Assembly (NCBI GenBank): GCA_030041545.1
Contig: JASHNQ010000041.1
Coordinates: 31,950 to 95,949, forward strand
Length of the DNA stretch: 64,000 nt
Direction of reading: 5' to 3'
DNA from: a candidate division FCPU426 bacterium
GTDB lineage: Bacteria > Oederibacteriota > Muellerivitia > Muellerivitales > Muellerivitaceae
Shown here: one piece after another, positions 9,676-19,499 of the stretch
Layout of the letters: each line of letters starts with the position of its first letter
How positions within the stretch are numbered: the first letter of the stretch is position 1
Notes under the pieces: model-generated
What the model was told of the DNA's origin: nothing
What the model saw: the letters and a program-made list of their open reading frames with translations, nothing else
The model's database searches: none
Program-made: the position numbers and the translations under genes

Positions 9676-10077
9676 TCATAATGAAGACTCATTGCTTTGT
9701 AGAATTTGGTTCAATTGGTTTTTTTGGTCGGCGGTGATTTCTTTCTGGCCGTTTTGGTGGAAGAACTCTTTTTCTTGTTGGCGGATCGCTTTTAAATTTT
9801 CCCATGCCGCTTTAGCTTGTTCCTTGGTGATTTTGCCGGTCTTCAAATCCTTTTGGATTTGCCTCATCTGGGCCCTTACCTGGGCATTCACACTTCGCAT
9901 GTTCGAACCTATGGAAGACGCATTTGCATTGGCCGATTTACCGAACCCAGCAATCGGAACATGGACCACCGGCATGGGCGTTCCCGCCTGGCCCGTTCCA
10001 ACCGTTTTATTCTGCGCCCATGACGCCCCCCCACAAAGCAAAACAACCGAAGTCGAAAAAGCCATGAATCTATTCAT
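9676..10077 (-). CDS. Small secreted protein, paralogue of the 23990-24340 product
   Basis: This 133-aa protein has a signal peptide (residues 1-21, ending ASWAQ), a Gly/Pro/Ser-rich spacer, and a helical C-terminal half. The pattern MRQIQKDLKTGKITKEQ, then AAWENLK, then FFHQNGQKEIT is shared almost residue for residue with the second copy at 23990-24340. The repeated IT-x-(E/D)Q motifs recall the LTxxQ motifs of Spy/CpxP-type periplasmic chaperones, though identity with that family is not shown. It follows a giant NHL protein gene by 28 bases, the same arrangement as its paralogue. GGGAG precedes the ATG at 10077. Confidence 0.8.
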   Translation of the reverse strand: MNRFMAFSTSVVLLCGGASWAQNKTVGTGQAGTPMPVVHVPIAGFGKSANANASSIGSNMRSVNAQVRAQMRQIQKDLKTGKITKEQAKAAWENLKAIRQQEKEFFHQNGQKEITADQKNQLNQILQSNESSL

Positions 10078-10105
10078 CACTTTTCTCCCAGAAACACGGT
10101 TTGGG

Positions 10106-13100
10106 TCAATGTAATACCACCACTTTGCCGATCTTGATGGCCGTATTGCCCTCCTCGTTCTCTATCCGCAGGGCATAGATATAGAGTCCACTGGCAACAT
10201 TCGCCCCACCCTGGTTTTGCAGCGGCCAAACAAGTTTATTGGAACCCGTATTGCCCTCGATTGCAGCGCTGTAAACCTGTTCGCCTACCAAACTATAGAT
10301 GGAAAGGCGAATCCACGCCGGCTGTTCAAGGCTAAGCAGGAACTGGATAGGCTCTCCTTCCCTGGAAACATTAGGAACCGCCACCACACTCCCAATATCG
10401 GCCGCCACAGCTGTTGAGGTGCCAGGGCCCCTGTAAGCCATGGCAGAAATTATTTCTTGATTCGGACCTCCGACCAACGTCGGAGTAAAGGTGGGAGTTT
10501 TTGTGGCTGTCGATGTAGGCGTTTTTGTGGCGGTCAAAGTCAAGGTTTTCGTCGCCGTACTAGTGGGCGTGTTGGTTTTAGTCAAAGTTGGAGTAGCGGT
10601 AAATGTGGCGGTCTTGGTGGGTGTAAAAGTTGGAGTCAAGGTTGTGGTTTTGGTAACCGTATAAGTGGGGGTATTCGTGAAAGTATAGGTCAAAGTGAGC
10701 GTACTCGTGGTTGTCTTGGTAGCCGTGTAAGTCGGCGTGCTCGTGGTCGTCTTGGTGGCAGTGTAAGTCGGTGTACTTGTAGTTGTTTTGGTCGGCGTGT
10801 TCGTGAGGGTAGCTGTGGGGGTGGAAGTTGGCGTCGAGGTCGGATATGGCGCACCTAGCGTGTATTCCACCACCCAGCCCTTGCCATTACTATCAATAAA
10901 CGCAACATAGGGTGTTCCTCCAGAGAACGCCAGCGTTGAACTATAACTATCAGTGGTCCCGTAGCTTCCTCCCACCGTCGTCCATCCACTGCCGTTATAT
11001 TCCACCACCCAGCCTTTTCCGGAACTGTCGGAGAAAGACACATAAGGGGTTGTGCCGGACAATGCCAACGAGGGGCTTTCATTGGTGGAGGTATCGAGCG
11101 TCCCATAACTGCCGCCCAAGGTAACCCAGGTGCTCCCATTTAAGGTCACCGTCCAGCCCTTATCATTGCTGTCGGGGAAGGCCACGTAGGGCGTGGTTCC
11201 CGACAGCGCAAGGGAAGGGCTTACGGCAGTGTAAAGAGTTCCGTAACTTCCGCCTATGGTCCCCCATGCATCGTTTCCTATAGTTACCGCCCAGCCCTTA
11301 TCACTGGAGTCCTGGAAGGCGACAAAAGGCGTGCTGCCGGAAAAAGCCAGCGAGGGACTGGAATAGTTATACAGTGTCCCAAAATAACCCGGGCCTGGAA
11401 TGCTAATCTGCCCCTCACTCGACCCATTCGTAAAAGCCCATTCGGGAGTTCCATTTGAGAAAGCTAATGAAGGGCTTGTATAAGCATATAGGCCGCTTCC
11501 GCTGGATACCGTATTCCATGAGTTTCCGGTATAGTCATAAACTTCAAGGGTTCCAGCCAAGGTTGCGGAAGCGGCATAGAGGGTAACGCCGGAGAATCCC
11601 AAAGAAAAGCTGCTTTCGGCGTAGATGAAACCGAAAGGACTTCCAACCGTCACCCAAGCGCTGCCGTTGTATTGTTCCACCAAACCCTCGGTGTTTGGAT
11701 AAGCGGAGAAGCCCACGTAAGGCGTTGTCCCCGTAACGGCTAAACCCGGCCCCAATAATGTATCTACGCAATTGCCAAAAGAGGCTCCCCCCACCGTCAC
11801 CCATTCATATACTTCTCCTGTCGGAGTAAAAGTGGCCGTGAAGGTGGGAGTAAAGGTTGGGGAAAGAGTGGGGGTAGGTGTTTGGGTATAGCTTGGCGTC
11901 AACGTGAAGGTTGAGGTGGGTGTTAGAGTAAAGGTAGGTGTCATGGTCGGGCTTAGGGCGGGACAGCCATTGGCCCATTGGAATTCGTCCAATTGCTGGT
12001 TGACAGCATCCCCCACGAGCCAATATCCGCTCCCCGTGGCGATTCCCTGGGTGGAGCCAAAAGGCGTGGTTCCAGATCCCTGGACAAAACCCAGGATATC
12101 CCCCATTTCATCGAAAATTCCCACGGTTCCAAAGCCGTCGGAAACATATACGTAACTATTGGAGTCCACAGCCACGAAGTTCGCCGCCAAGAGGGGAGTT
12201 CCCGCCGTGGCGTCCCATTGGGTGATGACGGAGGCATAGTTACCGCTCATGGGGTTAGTCCCCAAGGTGAAAACCTGGACCAAACCCGTATCCGAATTCC
12301 CGACGTAAACGTTCCCGGAGGCATCCAAGGCAACTCCCGCCGGAGTCCCGAAAATCCCATATCCAAAGTTGCCGGGCTGCCATTGGAATAAAAGAGTGCC
12401 CGAACCATTGTATTCCTGCACGGTTTGGTTCCCGCTGTTGGTGACGAAAACGGTTGTTCCAGAGGAATTTGACGTCACCGCGATACCGTAGGGCGAGCTG
12501 AAGTTGTCGGCGGGGTTGCTGGAGGCGCCCCAGGTGGCGATAGGAGTGGCCTGGGGATTGAAGATGACCACGGCGTTTTGGGTTGCGTCGGTGACGTAAA
12601 TATTCTCGCTGGCATCCAACGCCACGCCCACCGGCAGGGTCAACGCACCGGTCCCAATGGAGGTTTGGTAGGTCCCCTGCGAATTATAAAGGTTCACTAC
12701 AGCGTCCATGGGGTCCACGACGTAAATATTTCCCGATGGGTCCAACGTAATCCCCGAGGGAGCATACGTATCCACGTTTGGAATTTGGGCGGGAATGGCG
12801 GTGGCGGAACACAAGATCGGCGTTGGTGTGTTGTTCAGAGTCGGTGTAATCGTGGGGGTCCAGGTGGGGGCCATGGTGGCTACACAGAGGCCGTATCTTA
12901 CGATTCGGCTGTTCCCTGTATCCGAAACAAAGATGTCCCCGGAGGCATCCATGGCGACGCCTTGGGGATTGTTGAATTGGCCGTTGCCAGAGCCTTGGGT
13001 GCCCCAGGCCGCAAGAAATACTTGACTGGGATTGAACTCTTGTATTCGGTTGTTCCCCGAATCGGCGACGTAAATATTCCCATAGGCGTCCAGCCCCACA

Positions 13101-16100
13101 GCGGAAGGAGCGACAAACAAACCATTTGAACTGCCGTTCGAACCCCAATAAGTAACGGGAGTTCCAGCGTTAGTAAATTTATCGATTTGGTCATTCCCCG
13201 AATCAGCGACATATACGTTTCCAGCCGGGTCCAAGGCTATCCCAAAGGGTTTGTCCAATAATTGGGAACCATTGCCGGTGGCCGTCCATGTGGCTACCGG
13301 CGTTCCATCGGGGTTGAGTTTTTGGATGCGGTTATTCCCCGTGTCGGAAACAAAGACATTGTCGCCCGAATCAACAGCCACACCCTGCGGATATTGGAAT
13401 TGTCCCGGATTGCCGCCCTGCTGGCCTATTTGGGTGATATAGGTGCCCCCGGAAGTGAGCTTAACGATCCGGCTGTTCCCCGAATCGGCGACATAAATAT
13501 TGGCCTTGGAATCAAGGGCGACATCAAAAGGATTATTGAAATTTGTTTCACCGTCCCCCTGGCTCCCAAAAAGGCTGATGAAGTCGCCGTTGATGTCGAA
13601 TATTTGTACCCGGTCGTTCACGTTGTCGGCGACGTAAACATAGGTGTTCGGGCCCCCAACCGCTATCCCTTCATTGGTGTTGAATTGGCCCCCTGTCGCT
13701 CCGTTTCCCGACCAGGAACCAAGCCAAGCGGTACAAGCCGGTGTCGGGGTGAGGCTGGGGCTCAAGGTTCCCGTGGGGGAAAAAGTAGGCGTAAGGGTCG
13801 GGGTGGAACTTGGTGTATAGGTGGGGGTGGGGGTTTTGGTGAAACTGGCGTTGGGTGTCGGGGTGATGGTAGGCGTCCAGGTGCCGGTATACGTCGGGGC
13901 GGGATATCCGCAAGGAGGCGCCGTGGTGGTGCAAAGGGAATATTTGATAATCCGGTTGTTCCTTATATCCACGGCAAAAAGGTCCCCATAGGCGTCCACA
14001 TCAAAACCCGTTAAAAGGGTATTTGACGGACTGGGGGCCATAAACCCGTAAAGGAATTGTCCTTCGTTCGTGAACTTGTTGATTTGGGGGTATTGGAAGC
14101 TGCTGGGGGTGTTGACATATACCGAACCCAAAGAATCAGTCCTCATGTAATAGGGGGCACCATAGGTGGTGCCAAAGCTGGAATTGCCGATGTTGGATAA
14201 CCAAACCGAGTCTTGAGAGGCTCCCGGTTGGTTTCCTAAGAACTTATAAACCTTACTATTCACTATATCATCGACAAAAACATTATCGTTGTTATCAACG
14301 GCTATCGAAAACGCGTCCCCGTAGGATGTACCGTAAGTGATCGAAACAGCGGCTACCCCTCCGGTAATGTTGATCATGGCCGCTTCACTACTTAAGGCCG
14401 AGTAAAGATTGCCATCGTAATCCGTGTCAAGGCCCCCCAACCCTCCCAATTGGGACAGATTCAAGGTCGTTTGGAGCGTTCCGTTTGAGTTATAAATGTC
14501 GCCGTTCGAGAGATAGATAAGGCTACCGTCCTTGCTCAGGCCCATATAACTTGGGCCCGATCCGCCGGGAGGGTAACCGGTTTTTGAAACGGGCCATTGG
14601 GTGAGATAATTACCGCAGGAGTCGAATTTCTGGATCCTGGAATTCCCCGCATCGAAAACATAAACATTTCCGTTGGGATCGACCCTTAAATCACTTCCAT
14701 ATTGCGCATTAGGTGGGGCTTGTGAATTGAACTCGAACTGGCCGTTGCCCGTGCCCGTCGTGCCCCATTGGGCTGTTATTTGGTAACACTCCACCTGGAT
14801 TTGGATGTTCGTGGTGGCGGCGGTTATATCCCCATTGCTGTCGGTTTCGCTGACTGCGATGACGTAATTTCCCGCCGGCAGGAAAGTTCCGGCGCTGCTT
14901 CTCCCATCGAATTGGACGCCTTGCGAGCCTATACTTTGGTTTTGGCCGTTGACCAGGGTCCTGACGACATTTGATCCGCTATACACTTGGACGGTTACGC
15001 TTCCTGACCCCGTCAAATCGTAAGTGACGGAAACGGGTATAGAACTGTTTGTGGCGGGAAGGACGTATAGCACCGGCGGTGCGGTTAAGTCTTCAATAGG
15101 TGGTTCGTAAGAAAATTCCGTAAGCCTCTCGAATTCCGTGGTCCATATTTGATTATAGGAATAGACTTCGTTACTTGAATTAAAGGATTTATCGATCGCC
15201 ACGCTTCGCAAGTATTGGAAAGGAGAAAGAGGGTAACCATTAGAAGCGGTAAGAAAATTTAAATTCTGATCTAAAACATAAACCTCATTGTTGGTAACAT
15301 CCGTCGCGTAAATCCTTCCACTTAAATCACTATCCAAAGAAGTAAAGGAGGGGTTGGGCCCCATTTGCGTCTGAGGCGGGATTGTCTTAATTAAGTTTCC
15401 TGATGAATCAAATTTCGCGATATTTCCGGTAGTGTCGGCGACATAAATGCTGCCGTCCACATAACTCACGGTTATTCCAAGAGGTGTTCCAAAAGGCGAC
15501 CCATAAAACTCTCCAATACAATTCGTAGGTTCGGATTGATTGTTTGGGCCGCTGGGTGTCATGAATGAATTGACTGGATTACCATTGGAATCGAACTTCT
15601 GTATCCTATTGTTCCCTGAATCAGCCACGTATATATCCCCGCTCGAATCCAAAGCGATTCCGGTAGGCGAAATAAATTGGCCTGGCGCATAACCATACGA
15701 CCCGAACTCAGAAACGTAACTCACGTTATTCGCGTTATAGGAAAGCTGGACTATTTGATTGTTACCCGAATCAACGACATAAATTTGGCCACTGCTTCGG
15801 GCGGCTATTCCCCGGGGGTTTGAAAAGTTGTGGTCGTAAGAATTAAAACCGTAGGCGTTTGCGGAAGTATCCCAAGCCCTCCACACGATCCGGTTCGCAT
15901 AAGAATCACAAACCAAGACGCTGGGGAAGACGGCCCATTCGGAAGGCGCAGGGTCGCTTAGAAATTTTGTTGCCGCAAGCCCGGAAAGGCTGTCATATAG
16001 CACATCTGTGGACGGAAGATTGTAATCGGACTGGTAGGTCGAATTGTCCGTAAACTGCAAAAACTCAAAGGATTGTTGGGCCCTCAAGGGCGAGAAACTT

Positions 16101-16147
16101 TCCAGCAAATAAAGTGCAATAAAGTAATAAATTACTTTCTTTGCCAT
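10106..16147 (-). CDS. Giant secreted NHL-propeller protein with sorting domain
   Basis: This ~2013-aa protein begins with a signal peptide (AKKVIYYFIALYLLESF to LRAQ). NHL-type propeller blades follow, recognisable by repeated IYVADSGNNRIQ motifs, in several blocks: about residues 60-340, 465-750, 800-1080 and 1105-1370. A FlgD-like Ig domain sits near 370-460. A beta-repeat region at about 1420-1680 repeats SLALSGTTPYVAF. Thr/Pro linkers separate the blocks, the longest at about 1690-1850. The end is a ~100-residue Ig-like domain closing in KIGKVVVLH, the presumed sorting signal. Start could also be the GTG at 16159. It is probably exported and surface-attached; ligand unknown. It follows the AT-rich TPR operon by about 100 bases. 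Confidence 0.85.
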   Translation of the reverse strand: MAKKVIYYFIALYLLESFSPLRAQQSFEFLQFTDNSTYQSDYNLPSTDVLYDSLSGLAATKFLSDPAPSEWAVFPSVLVCDSYANRIVWRAWDTSANAYGFNSYDHNFSNPRGIAARSSGQIYVVDSGNNQIVQLSYNANNVSYVSEFGSYGYAPGQFISPTGIALDSSGDIYVADSGNNRIQKFDSNGNPVNSFMTPSGPNNQSEPTNCIGEFYGSPFGTPLGITVSYVDGSIYVADTTGNIAKFDSSGNLIKTIPPQTQMGPNPSFTSLDSDLSGRIYATDVTNNEVYVLDQNLNFLTASNGYPLSPFQYLRSVAIDKSFNSSNEVYSYNQIWTTEFERLTEFSYEPPIEDLTAPPVLYVLPATNSSIPVSVTYDLTGSGSVTVQVYSGSNVVRTLVNGQNQSIGSQGVQFDGRSSAGTFLPAGNYVIAVSETDSNGDITAATTNIQIQVECYQITAQWGTTGTGNGQFEFNSQAPPNAQYGSDLRVDPNGNVYVFDAGNSRIQKFDSCGNYLTQWPVSKTGYPPGGSGPSYMGLSKDGSLIYLSNGDIYNSNGTLQTTLNLSQLGGLGGLDTDYDGNLYSALSSEAAMINITGGVAAVSITYGTSYGDAFSIAVDNNDNVFVDDIVNSKVYKFLGNQPGASQDSVWLSNIGNSSFGTTYGAPYYMRTDSLGSVYVNTPSSFQYPQINKFTNEGQFLYGFMAPSPSNTLLTGFDVDAYGDLFAVDIRNNRIIKYSLCTTTAPPCGYPAPTYTGTWTPTITPTPNASFTKTPTPTYTPSSTPTLTPTFSPTGTLSPSLTPTPACTAWLGSWSGNGATGGQFNTNEGIAVGGPNTYVYVADNVNDRVQIFDINGDFISLFGSQGDGETNFNNPFDVALDSKANIYVADSGNSRIVKLTSGGTYITQIGQQGGNPGQFQYPQGVAVDSGDNVFVSDTGNNRIQKLNPDGTPVATWTATGNGSQLLDKPFGIALDPAGNVYVADSGNDQIDKFTNAGTPVTYWGSNGSSNGLFVAPSAVGLDAYGNIYVADSGNNRIQEFNPSQVFLAAWGTQGSGNGQFNNPQGVAMDASGDIFVSDTGNSRIVRYGLCVATMAPTWTPTITPTLNNTPTPILCSATAIPAQIPNVDTYAPSGITLDPSGNIYVVDPMDAVVNLYNSQGTYQTSIGTGALTLPVGVALDASENIYVTDATQNAVVIFNPQATPIATWGASSNPADNFSSPYGIAVTSNSSGTTVFVTNSGNQTVQEYNGSGTLLFQWQPGNFGYGIFGTPAGVALDASGNVYVGNSDTGLVQVFTLGTNPMSGNYASVITQWDATAGTPLLAANFVAVDSNSYVYVSDGFGTVGIFDEMGDILGFVQGSGTTPFGSTQGIATGSGYWLVGDAVNQQLDEFQWANGCPALSPTMTPTFTLTPTSTFTLTPSYTQTPTPTLSPTFTPTFTATFTPTGEVYEWVTVGGASFGNCVDTLLGPGLAVTGTTPYVGFSAYPNTEGLVEQYNGSAWVTVGSPFGFIYAESSFSLGFSGVTLYAASATLAGTLEVYDYTGNSWNTVSSGSGLYAYTSPSLAFSNGTPEWAFTNGSSEGQISIPGPGYFGTLYNYSSPSLAFSGSTPFVAFQDSSDKGWAVTIGNDAWGTIGGSYGTLYTAVSPSLALSGTTPYVAFPDSNDKGWTVTLNGSTWVTLGGSYGTLDTSTNESPSLALSGTTPYVSFSDSSGKGWVVEYNGSGWTTVGGSYGTTDSYSSTLAFSGGTPYVAFIDSNGKGWVVEYTLGAPYPTSTPTSTPTATLTNTPTKTTTSTPTYTATKTTTSTPTYTATKTTTSTLTLTYTFTNTPTYTVTKTTTLTPTFTPTKTATFTATPTLTKTNTPTSTATKTLTLTATKTPTSTATKTPTFTPTLVGGPNQEIISAMAYRGPGTSTAVAADIGSVVAVPNVSREGEPIQFLLSLEQPAWIRLSIYSLVGEQVYSAAIEGNTGSNKLVWPLQNQGGANVASGLYIYALRIENEEGNTAIKIGKVVVLH

Positions 16148-16249
16148 ACTTGTCGCCACTTTCAGGGTCCGTTTGTTATTTGGTTAAAGTTGATAAATGC
16201 CTTGGTTTATTTCTCCACTGAGTTGTTATTAATCTTCAATGAACTTTTT

Positions 16250-17323
16250 TTATTTTTGATCGTCGATCATTTTGATTTTTTGTTGAACCCGATTAATATT
16301 TCCAGTTTCTTGGTTCATTTCAGCGGCAAAAGCCTCTTTATGTTGTTTAATGAATGATTCCCCCTTTTCTTTGGTCAAATTGACGGGGGGAGGGCCATTA
16401 AGAAAAGGAGTTTCCATAGTTTTGATTCGGATTATCCAGTTTTCATAATTCGTAACAGCTTTTTCATAAAACGAACGCGCCTCATCAATTTTCCCGTCTG
16501 TAATTAACAGGTCTCCGACGGACTCATAACTTCTCGCCAAATTTTCACTCCAGAGAAGTTTTCCATTTTCACTTACCGCTTCGTCGTAGTTACCCATTTC
16601 AACGTCAATGGCTTGTAACATTTGAGGGCTGACGATTGCCCCCATTTTTGATCTTGTCCTCGCCGTAGACAAAGCCATACCCCAATCACCTTTTTCCACT
16701 TGAGCGTTCAGTTCAAGAAATTGGGCGTAATGAGTGTGGGCGCTGTCGCCTTTTTTCAATAAGAGGGTGTTATTGAGCACTAGAAAATGATTCCGGGCGT
16801 AATAGGCGTCCTTTTCACCGTTAAAGAAAGTAAATATGAAATAATCCTCTCCTACGACATCCGAATAATCGCGTTCAACGGTTTTGACTCCCCAAAGAAA
16901 ACGCGGAGGACACAAAGGGAGGGGCGCGAGGAAATGGCCATTCCAAACAAAATCATCCAGCGATACGCCTCCGTAGGATATTGTCGCGAGGACGAATTCC
17001 AGTGTTTTTTTATCCTTATCTTGGTAGTAAAAACCACTTGGCTCGATCACTCCGCCGGTGTTTTTTCCTTTCGGATTTTTCCCCATTACATATACACGGT
17101 TGCATGGAAACGAGTACATTGGCTTTCCGGGCGGATAAAAGGCCACCTCTAGGGAGTTTCTAAAAGCAAAGAATTTTGCCTTGGTGCCGTCCGGAGAGGT
17201 AAATTCGACCGGGGTTCCTTTGGAATCTATTACGGCATTTTCCATCGGTGGTTCTTCACCAAGACTTAATTGGAAACAGGCAAAGCACAACAGAAAAACT
17301 GGGAAAAAGCTTTTAATTCCCAT
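16250..17323 (-). CDS. Secreted protein with TPR-like C-terminal half
   Basis: This 357-aa protein has a signal peptide (FFPVFLLCFACFQLSLG). Residues about 25-150 are rich in beta strand and aromatic residues. A helical region at about 200-310 has TPR-like spacing (YDEAVSENGKLLWSENLARSY, then IDEARSFYEKAVTNYENW). The C-terminal ~40 residues are charged. No specific family is recognised. Its start overlaps the stop of the upstream gene by 11 bases, so it belongs to the 19.0-16.2 kb operon. GC content is clearly lower than in flanking genes. Confidence 0.75.
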   Translation of the reverse strand: MGIKSFFPVFLLCFACFQLSLGEEPPMENAVIDSKGTPVEFTSPDGTKAKFFAFRNSLEVAFYPPGKPMYSFPCNRVYVMGKNPKGKNTGGVIEPSGFYYQDKDKKTLEFVLATISYGGVSLDDFVWNGHFLAPLPLCPPRFLWGVKTVERDYSDVVGEDYFIFTFFNGEKDAYYARNHFLVLNNTLLLKKGDSAHTHYAQFLELNAQVEKGDWGMALSTARTRSKMGAIVSPQMLQAIDVEMGNYDEAVSENGKLLWSENLARSYESVGDLLITDGKIDEARSFYEKAVTNYENWIIRIKTMETPFLNGPPPVNLTKEKGESFIKQHKEAFAAEMNQETGNINRVQQKIKMIDDQK

Positions 17324-18427
17324 CCGAAAACCTCCAATAAACGAAATTATTTGAAATTACGTTTTCGCAAGGGCTTGATGGTGAATAACCACTCCAAAGC
17401 GCCGTTTCAGCCATATCGGATAGTTCGAACGCGTTTGTCGGTGTGACATATGTAGTATCCCCAGTATTCCAATAGTTAATAGAAAGTGGAGCAGCGCCAA
17501 AAACATAATCATCGATATCAAACGTTTGCGAGGTTCCATTCGGAAAAGAGTTATAGGCAATTGAAGCGGCGGCTGTAAAGGTGTAACCGCCAAAGTCAAA
17601 TGTATAAGAACCGCCTACGAAAGAAAGTTGCTGGACTACAACGCTGGTCGAACAAAGGGGAGTGCTTTGGTCACTTGAAGAGATATAGTTAAGACCAACA
17701 AAGGGGGAGGGACAAATCCCTCTCCCACATTGAGGAGTAAAAGGATCATCTTGGTCACCCCAGGTTCCAGTATTACTACAACCTCCAAGCGTACCAGCGT
17801 AACCTGTATCACCATCCGGGCAGTTCCCAACTATTGGATTTCCATCTTGATCAACGCCGACATATATGGGGCCTTCGGGTCTTATTTGGGTCACTTGCGG
17901 ATTGAACCAAACATAATAAGCGTTCGACCCATAGAGGTTGACGAAACTATTACCGGAAGGCATCGAAAGCATTGCCGAGACCGCCTCTTGGGCATCTTGA
18001 TTATTAACTGATTCAGGGTAGTAGGTAAAATTCGCCTTAGAATTTGATAATGTCAGCGTGCAACCAGCGGAAGGAATCGGGGTGGCATTAATTTGTGCAT
18101 GTGTATCCGACGAGTAGACGATTAAATATGTAAAGGTTCCTGAATTAATTCCAGTGACCGCATTTCCATATTGGTCCTCTACGGTTACATTGACATTAAC
18201 CGGAGTTGATTGGGCCACGACGTTCACACCGTCGCCGGTTGTAATGGATATTGCCACGACTGTTGGAGCTGGTGGACCTAAATTAGGTGTAGGCGCTGGC
18301 GGAACAGATGGCTGTTGAGGAAGTTTCTCAAGGGGATCTGAGCATAACCCCCCATCAAACTCATCGAGATCAATACAATAAAAAACCAAAAAACGTAATA
18401 AGTAACGGGGGTTTTAACTTTTTTCAT
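17313..18427 (-). CDS. Secreted Ig-like/beta protein; signal peptide out of frame
   Basis: The long open frame (17313-18389, 358 aa) has no export signal. It has a Pro-rich start, an Ig-like stretch with VNVNVTVEDQYGNAV near residue 67, and a Cys-containing region (CPDGD, CGRGICPSP). A separate frame starting at ATG 18427 encodes a perfect signal peptide (MKKVKTPVTYYVFWF to SLMGGYAQ) and runs into the main frame if one C is added in the CCCC run near 18331-18335. The ATG overlaps the upstream stop as ATGA. I infer one gene with a one-base deletion or a sequencing error. Function unknown. Confidence 0.65.
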
Positions 18428-18984
18428 TTTTGTCCAGAAGAATTTTTCAAGTAAAATTTTGGTGTTAATTTTGAATAATTATTTTTGAATTTTTCCCACA
18501 TCAAAATGCAATCGGCTTTTTCGGCGAGTGAGAGAGACCTTTTGGACGACAACTTCCAAGCGCTATAAGTGCCATAAGCAAGAGTTTTGACGGTCAGGTC
18601 GTCATTGGAACCCTGATGAAGGATTTCCCGGGCCGTCGCAAAGGAATCCTCATATTGACCGTCGACCGTCTGAATCTGAACCAGCCTGTGGCCGGCTTTA
18701 ATCTTCAAATAAGGATTTTTTGTGTTGGTGTAGGCTTGCCGGTAATAACTAATAGCTTCTTTTTTATGCCCAAGATAAAAATGGCATTCAGCAATCCTAA
18801 AATTTAGATTACAAGTGTCCTCATTTGAGGAACTTTGCCCCAAAAGTGATTGATACTGATTGAGCGCTTGGTTGTATTTTCTAGCTTGAAAGGCCTGGTC
18901 TGCTGCGGAGGCGGAAAACGCATTTAAGTGGGCCGCCAAAAGAAAAATGGCTATTAAGCAGATAATATTTTTGTGGAAGTTCAT
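18424..18984 (-). CDS. Secreted TPR-like protein
   Basis: This 186-aa protein has a signal peptide (NFHKNIICLIAIFLLAAHL to FSASA). It then shows helical pairs of TPR type (AFQARKYNQALNQYQSLLG, CHFYLGHKKEAISYYRQAY, then YEDSFATAREILHQG). I chose the ATG at 18984 over one 26 codons upstream because it begins the signal peptide and follows a GGGGGG ribosome site. It is the first gene of an AT-rich operon whose next gene overlaps it by four bases. TPR lipoprotein-like proteins often scaffold envelope complexes; the role here is unknown. Confidence 0.75.
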   Translation of the reverse strand: MNFHKNIICLIAIFLLAAHLNAFSASAADQAFQARKYNQALNQYQSLLGQSSSNEDTCNLNFRIAECHFYLGHKKEAISYYRQAYTNTKNPYLKIKAGHRLVQIQTVDGQYEDSFATAREILHQGSNDDLTVKTLAYGTYSAWKLSSKRSLSLAEKADCILMWEKFKNNYSKLTPKFYLKNSSGQK

Positions 18985-19062
18985 GAACCCCCCAAATTTA
19001 AAAAGACGATGAACTGGACGCTTCTCGTAAACAGACGTGATGAAGTATTTTGAACGAAGCAT

Positions 19063-19499
19063 GGAATGGTGAAGAGGTGTGAAATGGAGTAATCTTAGCC
19101 GTGATTCAAATATCGATCAAATAATTATTCGTTAATTTAATGTTACATTATGACCCGGAACATATTCCTAATAATTTTTTAACCTGAAAACAATTTTATT
19201 CGCGGTCTTTTATCAGCGGGTCAATAAACGGTCAGTAATTGGGCTACTTTGAGAATGTCAAATAAATAAGATTTTATTCGGTATGGCTGGTAATTATTCC
19301 GGTTGTTTGTGGCGCAAGTAGTTCATTTTTATCGATTCTAATCCTCGGTGCCTGCCGCTGACTGCCACAACAAAAAAGGCCCAATTCGGAAAAATCCTTC
19401 CGGCAGGACTCTTGAAATCCTCTTTAGCCACATTCTCCAGGCCGCTATCCAAGGATACGAAACCACCTCGTAAGTTCCAAAGGGCACAACCCCTCTTTT
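19063..19499. other. Intergenic, no gene seen
   Basis: The part next to 19063 is AT-rich and must hold the promoter of the minus-strand TPR operon. The part next to 19499 is the 3' flank of the 775-aa protein gene and contains a short CGGAA/TTCCG hairpin at 19387-19402. I see no supported gene on either strand. Confidence 0.6.
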
